DNA of 64,000 nt. Source: Pyrenopolyporus hunteri (taxonomy: Eukaryota; Ascomycota; Sordariomycetes; Xylariales; Hypoxylaceae). The notes below the pieces were generated by a model, which was given only the letters and a program-made list of their open reading frames with translations, had not been told where the DNA came from and made no database searches. The position numbers and the translations under genes were made by a program. Of the stretch, positions 21,906 to 32,642 are shown piece after piece. Location of the stretch: positions 310,001-374,000 of the forward strand of contig CADCXC010000035.1 in NCBI GenBank assembly GCA_902806595.1, given 5' to 3'. Positions within the stretch are counted from its first letter, which is position 1. Each line of letters begins with the position of its first letter.

Positions 21906-23964
21906 ATGTCCCGGAGCAGGGATATCAGAGGTTTCTTCGGTAAGGGTACCAGCCGGGGCGGCTCTCAACCCCAGCCGGGCTCTTCATCGCAGCCGGCACG
22001 GGATCTGCAACCGTCAATTTCATCCCCTATGCCACGGCCGAAACCCACTCCGAAACCTCGGGATCGGTCAGAAGAGATTAAAGGGTCCGACGATGACGAT
22101 GACTCGGACGACTCGCTAGAGTCCATATCCGCTTTCATCCAGCGGAAGAACGGCCCTGCGCCATACCGGAGAGATACTAACATGACTACACCAAAAGCTA
22201 AAAGGATAGCTCCCAATCCTTCGTCCCTTCTCAAGTCCCCTTTAACTATACAACCTAAACACAAATTCGATCTTCAATATTTGATTGACCATACCAGGCA
22301 GTCTGACAGAGCGGACGAGAGCGCCAGGAGAGCAGACGAGCTCATCAACCAAAGCGAGGATGACGACGACCAAGACGGTCAAATCTTAACAGAGGTGCAA
22401 AATGACCCAGATCTGCTTCAAAAAACAGCCAAGGAGCTTCTCGACAACAATGAGGAAGACTCCAAAGGCGACAAGCTGGTGAGGGCTATGAATCGTACCA
22501 AAGTCGACGGCTCCCAAAGGGTGTGTTATTTCTTCAGCCTCGAGCCACCCCTATTCAAACCCCCGAGGAAGCCATTTCCGGAAAAGAAGGCAAAGGGCTG
22601 TTGGCAGTATCTCGCCGACTCGCGTACCCGAGATCAAGCGATAATCCTCGGCCTACCCCATGCGGTGGCTTCTAAGGGAAGAAGACTACCGGATGAGCTA
22701 TTCCTTTGGGTTCTTGACGAAGTCTGCGCCGAGAAGAACGCTCAGCTACGCATGCAGTACTGTAACCTGCTCACTCTATGTCCCGAGAGCATCACACGCC
22801 TCGTCACCGACGTGCGCCTATACTCTATGCTCGAGAGGCTAGGCGGACCTAAGTACTCTCGAAGTCAGAATGGCACCAAACTTCAGACTCTGCCTAAAGT
22901 CGAAGACCCATACCCTCGGAGAGACTGGTCAGGTCTCGTGGCCTTCCTTGAACTCTTAGGACGTATGGCTCCGGACCTGAGCGCGCAAAATGTAATAGGG
23001 GCTATCAAACTACTGTTACGAATGGGTCTCGATCCCCTCGTGAGCACTACCGTTCGCTCTGAGCACGCCGTCGCGATGGAAGCTCTCGTAATGGCGTTGC
23101 CGAAGATACAAACACCCCAGTGGGACGAAGCCGTAAGTTTTAGCCCCCTTCTCCCTTTCTCATATTTACCATGTGGGTTGTTAAGAATAGCAAAACTAAC
23201 GAACCACCAAGTGCGATGCCATATCCTCATATCTGAACGACAGCGTAGATAACCCCATGCACCTAGTCGTCCCCATCAACCACATGCCCAAGACCAACGC
23301 CAAGCTCCTCGACCTGCGGCGACGCATGGCAGCCGTAGCGCTCTTTCGGGACACGGATATGGGCTGCCAGCCCGTCGACGAGTACCTCACGCTCGCAGAC
23401 ATTATGCAGCGGCTGGAAGCGGACGACTTCCGGATCGGCCCGAACACCGACTTCGACGCTCTGCGGGCCCTCGTCACGCTCCTGGACATCGTCATCGGGG
23501 GGGCGCGGTTTATCGAGCGGGAGCATCAAGAGCAACACCGACTACAGCAGCAGCAGCAACAGCAACAGCAACAACAACCCGAAGCGAGGCACACACGAAG
23601 TAAGGACGCGAACTCAAAAGCGAAAGCAGACGCAGACGCAGACGCGGAAGCCGTATCCCGGTCCTTCGACGCGTCGATCGACGCGCTGACCTTCCGGCTC
23701 AAGGTGGCGCACGACCGGATCCACGACAGCACGCTGCTGTCGCGCAAGGTGGCCAAGGCGTCCATCGACCTGGTGGCCAAGCGCCTGACGTACGCGGTGC
23801 GCACGCGGCCGCCGCCCAAGACCAGCATCTTCGACCACCACCACCACCACCACGACGAGCAGCGGCGGGAGGCCGAGGCCGACGTACCGCGGCAGCGCGC
23901 GTTCATGAAGAATTGGGCGCTGAGGAGGGGTGGGCGGGGTGGAGGAGGAGGAGGGGATGCGTAG
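21906..23964 (+). CDS. Nuclear protein, candidate SLF2/CANIN-domain (Smc5/6-interacting) family
   Basis: Exons 21906-23132 and 23212-23964, 659 aa. The N-terminus starts SRSRDIRGFFGKG, which fits the IxxFF core of a PCNA-interacting (PIP-box-like) peptide as in Rfc1-type proteins. A disordered acidic/basic region with DDDDDSDD follows to about residue 170. A helical, HEAT-like region then begins (LPDELFLWVLDEVCAEKN, LRMQYCNLL) and continues through exon 2. This resembles the CANIN region of FAM178/SLF2 proteins, which link Smc5/6 to damaged chromatin; that family call is moderate. The C-terminus has Gln11, Asp-Ala repeats, His6 and a Gly-rich end. The intron uses a GTAAGT donor (23133) and an AAG acceptor ending at 23211, the first AG after an AACTAACG branch. 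No in-frame YAG alternative exists. The protein likely acts in the nucleus if the assignment is right. Confidence 0.75.
23545..23577 (+). repeat. Polyglutamine tract (Q11)
   Basis: Mixed CAG/CAA repeat coding eleven glutamines in the SLF2-like candidate; prone to length variation. Confidence 0.95.
23836..23853 (+). repeat. Polyhistidine tract (H6)
   Basis: Six CAC codons in a row in the same protein, flanked by Asp (D-H6-D). Confidence 0.95.
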
Positions 23965-24558
23965 GGTAGGGTGGGGGTGGATGATCATATGGTGGAGATG
24001 AGAAGAGGGGAAAGAGAAGGGAAGAGAAGGGAAGGGTTTGAGGGGAGAATAGTCTTGCGTCGTTACAGGGTACCTAAGTGAGTATGTGAAGTTGAACTGC
24101 GTCGAAGCCGAACCACTAGAAGCTACCTACAAACTAGGCGCCAGGAGGACATAATAATGTTGAAAGTGAATTGGTGTTTTATTGATGCGGACGTCCTGCA
24201 ACGCCTTCTTGTTGTGCTATACAGCAGCCCCTTCTTCTAATCGAGCACCACCACCACCAATAATAATAGAATAATAGCATGGCTTCTAGTCAATTCGGTT
24301 CCAATGTGTGCCCAACCAATGCAACTACTACTGCTACTACTACTACCACCAACCCCCTTTCCTTACAAGAGAGAACCCCCCGATACACACGGGGGGGAAG
24401 AACGGTGCGACGCTGCTTTCATCGTAACGTAATCTCTGCCTGACTTGCCGACGTCCAGCGCTGTTGACATGTTTGTTGACCTCTATTTATTTTTACCTAT
24501 GCGAGTGAAGGCGGGGGACCCTAGACCTTGGACATTGGACCAAGTTCGCCCTCTTCAT
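23965..24558. other. Convergent 3' intergenic region
   Basis: Spacer between the SLF2-like gene (+) and the V-ATPase E gene (-). It contains purine-rich gaagggaagagaaggg runs (24000-24040), CAC/AAT triplet runs (24247-24270) and a CTA/CCA triplet run (24326-24350). It is probably both 3' UTRs. Confidence 0.5.
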
Positions 24559-25574
24559 CTAATCGTAGAACTTCCGGTTGGGGTTCTTGCCGAACAGCGT
24601 CTCTCGCACGGCGGGCAGGCCGCTGGTTTGTAGTAGCTGCAGCCTCTCCTCGAACGTGTTGTTGATCTCGATCTTGCCCTGGAAACCGACGATCATGAGG
24701 CCGCCGGAGCTGTACGTAATAATATCATCCTTCGTTAGCGTATTGTACCCCTCATAGCTTCCATTCCAGACTTTGAATCGGAAAGGAAAGCAATAGCACA
24801 ACACAAAATATACATGTATAGGTATATAGAACTCACCTTCCCTCGGGTAACGAGTTCGCCTCGTCGATCGTGACCTTAGTCTCCTTATCCGTATTATCCT
24901 TGTACTCCTTCTCCGCGTCCTTGATAGCGTCCCTCAGGACGTCGTAGTCGGCCTTGCGGGCGCGGACCTGGACGTCGGGCTCGGCGAGGGCGTAGAGGCC
25001 CTCGAGGAGGAGGTTCTTGAGGATGACGCGGTACCGGGCGGGGTCCTTGGTGCCGTCGGCGAGGCGCTTGGCGGCGGCGTCGAAGATGTCGTCGAGCAGC
25101 TGCTGCCGCGCGGCGAGGACCTTGAGCCGGGTCTTGTTGGCCACGGTCGACCGCGTGATCTGCTGCGACATGGCGGCCTGCTTGAGCCGCTTCGCGTGCG
25201 CCGCGTCGATGGCGTCCGTCTCCTGCCGCACCAGCTTCGACTTCTCGATGCTGAACTCCTCGTTCGCCTTGATCTCGATCTCGCGCGCCTTCTCGAGCGC
25301 CTCTTGCTTGATGAAGGCCGTCATCTTGCGGAGCTCTTGCCCGACCTGTTTTGCTCGCGAGGACCGTTCATTAGCATGTTTATTTTACTTGATGATAATA
25401 TTATTGTATTATTTCTGACTGGAAAGGTGGCGGCGGCATGGTTGTGGCAGCAATGGTTCATTCTTTGGTTTTCCTTGCTTCGAGGCCGTGATGCCGTATG
25501 CAGCGGTGGCTTGTGCTTTGCGGGCGAGGATGGCTATTTACCTGGTCGTCGGACAAGGCGTGAACTTGCGACAT
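24559..25574 (-). CDS. vma4: V-type proton ATPase subunit E
   Basis: Exons 25574-25542, 25345-24837 and 24709-24559, 230 aa, the standard length. Subunit E forms the peripheral stalk that holds the catalytic V1 head to the membrane Vo sector of the vacuolar H+-ATPase. The start MSQVHALSDDQ is encoded by a 33-nt first exon joined to VGQELRKMTAFIKQEA. A long charged coiled-coil helix (EKAREIEIKANEEF, SKLVRQETDAID) follows. The C-terminal globular domain has SSGGLMIVGFQGKIEINNTFEERL and the typical end ETLFGKNPNRKFYD. Donors are GTAAAT and GTGAGT, acceptors CAG. All junctions are in frame and residues match the family across both introns. The ORF from 25324 misses the first exons. It is convergent with the SLF2-like gene and divergent from the NIPA gene. 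Confidence 0.95.
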
Positions 25575-27225
25575 CTTGGGAGGTGTGTGTGAAGGTGAGA
25601 CTGGGGAGAGCTCGGGGGTTGGAGAGAGGAGTGAGGTGAGGCTAAAGACAGTCTCTCAGCAGAACGTATACGCAGTTCACACGATGGAGGTTGATTTCAA
25701 GAAAGAAGTAGTTGAGGTCAATGTTGCATCCGACAGCATGGAAGGTCGATTGGAGGTAGTGGGTCACAATAGCTCCTCCTGCAGCAGCCTGTTGGATGTT
25801 TGGATGAGGAATGAACGAGATCCTTGGTCCGGTGACATATGAGTTGTTATGTAATAAGAGCTCAGCTTGGTACATGTACCTCTATACTCTGATATATGTA
25901 CCTAGGTACCATTGTACACATATACACAGGTACCTAGGTATCTTAGGTAGTTTCACGTATAAGCCACAGTTGTCTAGGTGCTGAGAGGCTGATTCAGTGC
26001 ATGTTGGAAGGGTGCGACGGCAGCTCCCCCTTGTGGCTAGTTCAAGGCTTACCCGCTTCTGCCGCTGCAACCCCACGACGGTAGCCCAATGCGAAGAGCC
26101 GGTGTCTGGTGGCCCCTGCAGAATGACTTGTGTCTGCAGTGTATCTGTCAGTGACCACTGGCACTTGATGCCGCCATCCATTGGAAGTCGCTTCCTCGAT
26201 ACCCTTCCCAACTCCATGTTCCATGTTCCAAAGTTTAATGATCAGACTCTAAGTTCAAAGTTCGATACTATTCAAAGCTGCTACTTACCGGTACCTTCGC
26301 TACTACGATCCTACGTTGCTATAAATATTACGCGGATACAATAACCTGCCTAGGGATGTCATAGTACAATACATCCATCGTAGAGAGGGACGGGGGGACC
26401 AGGTTTAACCAGATCAGATTCAGTCACAAAGTCAGCGTTGTAAAGAGATCGTCAAAAGCTTTACACTACTTCGCTTTGCTGTCCAGCCCCAAAAGCAACC
26501 GTCGGCCCAAATTGAAAATACATCCAATACATCGGACAAACTTTCCCATTACCTCATACCCCTTAGAATAGAGTTTGGTACTTTCCTACAGGCTTTTCTA
26601 CTTTTTATCCTTGCCCTCTTTTCAGCTTCGATACAACTCCATTCAACTTCATTCAACTTCATACAACTTTCATAGTCCGAACTTCTTCTCCTTGTTCTTC
26701 TTCCCCTTCCACACGCTCGCTCAGGTTATATATAATAATCTGTTCCCGTCGCCATATCGCCCGTAACCATAAAGACCATAAATAACCCCCCCGTATTGTA
26801 CGACATTCTTTGTCCTATCCTATCTTATTCCGCCGCCGAGAGAACACCAGTCCCGAATCGCCCAGCCCAACGTCCAACGTCGCAGATTTGCGTTATCGGA
26901 ATACCGCTTCTTTTGACAACACCCCCCTGTCCCCCTGTTTTGGGACAGCGTCATCGAGTTCACCGCATCCCCAATTTCCTCCCTCGAGCCCGAACCCTGC
27001 GCCGTGCCAAATCCGTGTCGAACGTTGCATCTTACGACTGCATTCGCCAACCTAGCCTTCCTCCGTGCCGCCCTATATTCTACGCGCTAGTTTACACCCT
27101 TACTTTGTCGCGGCTGCAATTCGGGCGTGGTTAGGTCGGGCGCATTTGACGATATAGTCTCATGGGCAGCCGTGGTGCCCCTTCATCTGGCGAGTATCGC
27201 AGATGACCTGACAGAACATTTCGCC
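25575..27225. other. Divergent promoter region (vma4 / NIPA)
   Basis: This 1.65-kb region holds the promoters of two housekeeping genes. GTACCTAGGTACC-type palindromes cluster at 25868-25955. CT-rich leader sequence runs from about 26620 to 27060 ahead of the NIPA start. ORFs here (81-115 codons) are low-complexity. Confidence 0.5.
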
Positions 27226-28952
27226 ATGGGAATATTTGGCGACCTCTCTCCGGGAGGCACCATCGCGGTAAGTTTTACGGCTCGGGTTCCGCTCTAACTC
27301 CCGGCCCCATCCGCTAACGTGCTCTACGTTTTCTCGTACAGATTGGTATCCTAGTCGGCCTGATATCAACGAGCGTCCAATCCCTCGGCCTCACCCTACA
27401 GCGAAAGTCGCATATGCTAGAAGATGAAAAATATCCCCTTGAGTTCCAGAGACCGGCGTATCGAAGGCGAAGATGGCAGCTAGGGATGGGCATGTTCGTC
27501 ATATCCAATATATTCGGCAGCACCATCCAAATCTCTACCCTCCCCTTACCAGTCCTATCGACCCTACAAGCCGCCGGGCTAGTTTTTAATTCCGTATGCG
27601 CGACCCTGATACTAGGCGAACCCTTTACACAATGGTCCTTCTACGGAACCGCGCTCGTCACCACGGGGGCGGCGTTAATCGCGATATTCGGCGCGATACC
27701 CTCTCCCGCGCATAGTCTACCGGAGCTGCTAGATTTGCTCGGCAGGTGGCCTTTCATCGTCTGGATGTCGCTCCAGGCTCTGATCGTCGTCTCGATGGCG
27801 ACGGTCATCGACGTAGTCAACCATATAAGCAGTCTCTCGCAGAATGCCAAATTCCGGTTGGCTCGCGGTCTCGTATTCGGATGCATCAGCGGCATTCTGT
27901 CGGCCCATTCCTTGCTATTTGCCAAATCCGCTGTCGAGCTTGTTATTAGGACGATCGCGGACGGCGATAACCAATTCGTCCACTGGGAGTCGTGGATGCT
28001 TGTATTTGGACTGGTCGCCCTGGCCCTGAGCCAGCTGTATTATCTTCACCGTGGATTGAAATTGGTGTCCACTTCCGTTTTATACCCCCTTGTATTTTGC
28101 ATTTACAACATCATCGCTATCCTGGATGGTTTAATATACTTTCGACAGACAGATCTCATTACGCCTCTGCACGGCTGGCTTATCGCGTTGGGTACCGTTA
28201 TCCTACTCTCCGGCGTTCTGGCGCTTTCGTGGCGCCTCAGCGACGAACAACATCCGCCAGCCGTCGGACAATCGACTCTGGCACCGGGGCTAGGACTAGT
28301 AGACGATACGGAAGGAGAGGAGTCTTCTCCTACGGACACCGATTCGGTGGCGGTCGTCGAAGAAACGGTGCCGCCTACTTACAACACATTTGCACCGAGT
28401 ATGGACACGCCTCTCACACCAGGTCGCAAACCCTCCAGCCGTTGGCACGAGCGCGCAGAGATCTGGGATGAGTTGGAAGACCAAGATACACCGAGGCCGT
28501 CGTTTGCGAAGCAAAGGTCAAGTACCGTAGCAGGCAGCGCCATCGCTGAGAGCACCCCCTTAATGGGTGCACGAAGAGTAATTTCAGGAGAGTCAACAGT
28601 CTCCTTAACCACGGCCGAGCCCAGCGGCGATTCGCCAAGGAAGATTTTCCGCCGTCGGAGGAAGTCGACAGGGTTCCCCGGATTTACAGCGCGTAAACAC
28701 TTACGGCGGAAGAGTTCGGTCGGTGGCGGGGTCCAGAATGCGCTGAGCGGATTCTGGAAGCTGAAGTGGTGGCGCAGGAAACGCGACGACTACTCAGATG
28801 TGGCCGTAGCAAGCCCGTTAGGAAGCGGAAGCGAGAGGAGGCAGTCCTGGATCTCTAGTCCTCACGGTGACCATCCAGAAGACGGAAACGGCAGGAGGGA
28901 TCCTAATCAGTGGCCGCGGCCGGGAAGTCCTAGAGGCGATGACGCTGTTTGA
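27226..28952 (+). CDS. NIPA-type magnesium transporter (DUF803 family)
   Basis: Exons 27226-27267 and 27342-28952, 550 aa. The family consists of multi-pass Mg2+ transporters of the plasma membrane or endosomes. The start MGIFGDLSPGGTIA is encoded by a 42-nt first exon (GTAAGT donor, CGCTAACGT branch, TACAG acceptor) and continues into IGILVGLISTSVQSLGLTLQ. About nine TM helices fill residues 12-300. Hallmark stretches include NIFGSTIQISTLPLPVLSTL, GLVFNSVCATLILGEPFT and a late FWR-like SWRLSDEQ. The cytoplasmic tail (about 230 aa) is Ser/Thr-rich, with acidic and basic patches such as FRRRRKS and KWWRRKRDD, and is likely phosphorylated. The upstream ORF from 27414 would drop TM1. A second Mg2+ transporter (Mrs2-like) lies 3.7 kb downstream. 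Confidence 0.9.
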
Positions 28953-31382
28953 ATTAAGAGATCCAGCAGCTAGACTATACGAGCATTTAAGACGAGGCGC
29001 AAAAATGATACATGTAGGCAGGATAGCCTAGCATATTTTCTTCTTTCCAGAGCAACAAGCATCGTTCAGCGTATAGCATGGAATAACTATCGAATTTGAT
29101 ACATCTCCCGCGCCTGGTGCTTCTATCATACCTATTGTTAGTCTCTTCTGTAGAGAATTACCCAGCTAACGGCCCTAGACTCACTACTAGCTTACCGGCT
29201 TACACAAACGTGTAGGTATGGTGATACCTGACTAACCGACACGCGAGCGGCACTCGGGTTAAGCCTACACATATATACCTACCTACCTACCCAAGTACCT
29301 AGTCGGGCAGTCCCCGCTCCGGCTTTTGCGGTTACATCGCGTACAAAATGGTCTCACTTACATACCATATATAGGTAGGTATATGTCTGTGCCTCCATAG
29401 GGAGTAAGCAGGCAAGTACCTACCTAGGTACCTATATTGGTGGTATGTTTAGCCCGCGCCTCGCATGACATACCGGATCTGGCCCCGAGACGCAAGGCAC
29501 GAGATGTTCGCTCGTGCGATCGCCTCAGGAACGGGATATGTTCGACATATCTGGGTGATATGCGACCATGGGTCGGGGAGGTAGGTAGATACCTAGGTAG
29601 TCATAAATTATTCGCTTCGTACCTTGGGTAGGGTACATATCCGCCTCACTCTAGTGCTGGTGCGTGAGGTAAGCAGAGATGAGCTTTTGGGTCAGGAACC
29701 GGGTTCGATCGGAAGGGAGGTAGGGAGGCGCGCGTCATCTGGGGAGGAGGCTGTCCCGGCGTATTTGGTCGAGGTACTCTTACGATTGGATTCAATAAAT
29801 GAAATGCCCATGGTAGATTTGTTGCTACATACTCTGGCTTCAAGACTACCGTGCATAACCTATCTAAGAGTTACGTCGCCGTCGTTCACCGTACCAAGAC
29901 TCAACAACTTAATGAACTGCCAACGATATACCGACCTATTTCCTCCTAATACCATAGATACCTACTTACCATGCGTCAAACAACCAAGGCAATTAATCAC
30001 ACCCATCAATAACTTCCCCTTTCCGCAGCGGTCCAGAACCAATCTAACCATAAATATAAGTCTATTTGGAAGTCTCCCACCACCGGATCTGACCAATAAA
30101 GCAACCTTAGATGAGATTTTAACCCGGCCGTTACCGCTCTCGGACGTGAGCTGAGCTTGGCGGGCGATGGTAAGTGTGAGGTATAGGGAGCGGGTTTGGT
30201 TGCGTCAGCAAGGTGGCCGGCCGGTAATCTACCTAGGTACCAACCAAAACCGCAAATTGTTATTTTTTCAGGGGTTTGATCGAGTGACTGCCAGTCCTAG
30301 TTCAGATCTCTTCTAAGCGGAGAGTTAGTTCTATGGTTATAGGTTCTAGGTTTGCGGAGTGGAGTGGGTGGTAGGGGAATAGGTATTACAGCAGATGATG
30401 ATAGCGTAACCAATACTCTTACCTCATGGACGGGATAAATAGGGATCATTGGTCGATATTTTCTGCTGGGACTTGAGGATATACCTATCTGCGTAGGTAG
30501 AGTAGATTGGGTAGTCAGATAGGTAGTTAAGCAGTTCGATACTCGGTGGCCTAGGACTTAGTACTATATTGCCTTGTGGTTTTACTTGCTTAGTCGCCCG
30601 ATAGAGCAGATACACGGAGACGATGTCATAGAGTTCCGGATGGCCATAGTCTCATATTTCCCGTTCTCTAGCCAAATCATCACTAATTTGTATAATCACT
30701 TAATTGACCAATAACGGCCCTAGAAAAATTCTTCCAATATTGAGTCCTTGGAGCTCATTAGTGCTTAGCCCATACTCAAATCAACACCCAAAGCCCAGCC
30801 AGGCGACGTAATAGATACCGCCCAGAGTCAGAAAACTAGTTGTAAACGGCATACCTCCCAAGTCATGTGAGCTGCCTGACCGACTGACATGTTCTAAGAT
30901 TACACTATTACCTATTGGCCGCGAACGTAATAATATTGAGTCTATTCGCCGCCCAGTCCGCTGACGAACTTGCTCGAATAGGTTGTAATTCAGACTACCT
31001 ACCCAATATAACGTAAGCGGGCTGGTTCCCCGTACCACCTACGACTCGGACGTAGACGGGGCGCTCGATCGAGCTCGAGGCTCGCCGAGGGGGCCGGGGG
31101 GCTCTGGCCGCAGGAACTGGGGCTCTGTCGCTGTTCGACCTTGACGTCGCGTCCCGGATAGATGGGATGGGCCCATCGACTGTGTCGATACGCCCTATTC
31201 CCCTTTCCGTCTAGGACTATTGGGACTAAGTCGGCATCAATAAGCAGCCAGTAAGACATCGCCTAGTTCTTGGGCGATAGGATCGGGGGACAAGAAACTG
31301 TACAACCCTAAGCCACGGAAATAAGGAGAGGGAACGTCTGATGGAAGTGGCAAGGGGAGGGCTTGGAGTCTTTGGGGGCATG

Positions 31383-31390
31383 TATATATA
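31383..31390 (+). promoter_or_regulatory. TATA-like element
   Basis: TATATATA lies about 170 bp upstream of the secreted-protein ATG. A CA-rich leader with a CAC repeat follows. Confidence 0.45.
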
Positions 31391-31521
31391 GAGTTGGGGG
31401 AGACGCTCTTCTCAGTATCTAGTTTGCTCATCACCAGTTCTCTATCCAGCCTCGAGTCAAGAGCTACCTAGAAGCCCCTATCTATCACCATCGTCGTCTA
31501 AACACTCATCAACTAACCCAT

Positions 31522-31544
31522 CACCACCACCACCACCACCACCA
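31522..31544 (+). repeat. CAC trinucleotide repeat in 5' leader
   Basis: About seven CAC units, 14 bp upstream of the ATG at 31558. Confidence 0.85.
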
Positions 31545-31557
31545 AAAACCCCTCAAA

Positions 31558-32031
31558 ATGCACTCCATCACCAGCGCCCTCCTCGCCGTCGCCTTCGCGG
31601 CAAGCCAAGCGCTCGCCTATTCGGGCGACATGACATACTACCAGCCGGGCCTAGGCGCGTGCGGGAAGTGGAACAACGAGAACGACCGGATCGTCGCTTT
31701 AGCGCCGGCCCAGTACGGCAACGACGCGAACCCGAACAAGGCCAAGGTGTGCGGGCGCAAGATCAACATCCACTACAACGGCAAGTCGACGACGGCGACG
31801 GTCGTGGACAAGTGCCCCTCGTGCGCGTCCGGCTCCATCGACGTGAGCCCCTCCGTCTTCCGGCAGCTCGCCAGCCTCGACAAGGGCCGCGTCCGGGTCA
31901 CCTGGGGCTACGCGAGCTCCGGCGCCGTGCGCGTCGAGGACCTCGGCGAGGGCGACATCCGCTTCGACATCGAGGACGACGTTAACCTGGAGTACGAGAG
32001 CTTCGCGGATGCCGACGATGAGGAGTTGTAA
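31558..32031 (+). CDS. Small secreted double-psi beta-barrel (RlpA-like) protein
   Basis: Intronless, 157 aa. A classical signal peptide (about 20 residues, ending ASQALA before YSGDMTYY) indicates secretion. The DPBB fold, shared with expansin domain 1, barwin and RlpA, is marked by YYQPGLGACG, then a central AKVCGRKINI and the signature TVVDKCPSCASGSIDVSP. There are four cysteines (35, 65, 86, 89), enough for two disulfides. Aspartates 84 and 95 sit at the conserved positions, with D95 the usual catalytic-type Asp in related folds. Fungal members are wall-associated or effector-like, and their enzymatic activity is usually unproven. The last 30 residues form an unusual acidic tail ending DADDEEL, beyond the barrel. 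The ATG is preceded by AAA and a CAC-repeat leader. It is convergent with the Mrs2 gene. Confidence 0.85.
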   Translation: MHSITSALLAVAFAASQALAYSGDMTYYQPGLGACGKWNNENDRIVALAPAQYGNDANPNKAKVCGRKINIHYNGKSTTATVVDKCPSCASGSIDVSPSVFRQLASLDKGRVRVTWGYASSGAVRVEDLGEGDIRFDIEDDVNLEYESFADADDEEL

Positions 32032-32642
32032 ATGAAGGATGAGATAAGAGCTTTATTTTAAGAGTGTTGGTGTGGGTTCGAGGAGGATAGGGAGTTGGGC
32101 GGGAGCAAACGAGATGAGACGGGATAGGATGGAATAGGAAAGAGGAAAAAGGAAGACTGGCAGGCTTGAAAACCCCAATATCTTTCGTTGACTCTTCGTG
32201 TTCGCGTACCGACCATAGAAGTGAATAGGCGAGCTTAGATTGCACATACGTCGCCTGAGAGATATATGTACAATACATTTATTTAGTTTACACACTGTCC
32301 CCTCCCCACGGCCTTTTGGTCTTCGTTGATGGAGATGCTAGTGATAACATCTGTGTCGTGATGTTGTTGTAAGATAAGTCCGTTCTAAGGCGATGGGCAG
32401 GGGATAAGTTGGTCCGTCTATAATGGGTATATAAATGCCCGATCCGATCTATAAGAGAGGCGAGAAAACCATTTGAGTCCGTATCTAGTCCGCACATTAC
32501 TGACTCTGGGCCGATCTATAGCCCAGCGGAAAATGCAGACTTAAACGCCAAGTAATGCTTCTATACCCTCGAGTCCGCCATCGAAGACGTTACGATTCGC
32601 GGCTCCCTAATAGCACATTAGTTCGGTAGGTGGTTTGGTCCT
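32032..32642. other. Convergent 3' intergenic region
   Basis: Spacer between the DPBB gene (+) and the Mrs2 gene (-). ORFs are short antisense shadows, and I see no further gene. Confidence 0.5.

Larger units (their letters stand above)
28953..31557. other. 2.6-kb intergenic region
   Basis: TACCTAGGTA/ACCTACC words are dense at 29275-29300, 29410-29435, 29580-29600 and 30225-30240. A 176-codon ORF (29624-30154, +) has no domain or codon signature that I trust. The last 200 bp form the promoter of the secreted DPBB protein (TATATATA at 31383-31390). Confidence 0.5.

Noticed and set aside
29624..30154. 176-codon plus-strand ORF in the intergenic region
   Set aside because: No domain, no codon signature, no splice context. 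It spans TACCTAGGTA-rich flanks, and an ORF of this length can occur by chance in 64 kb.
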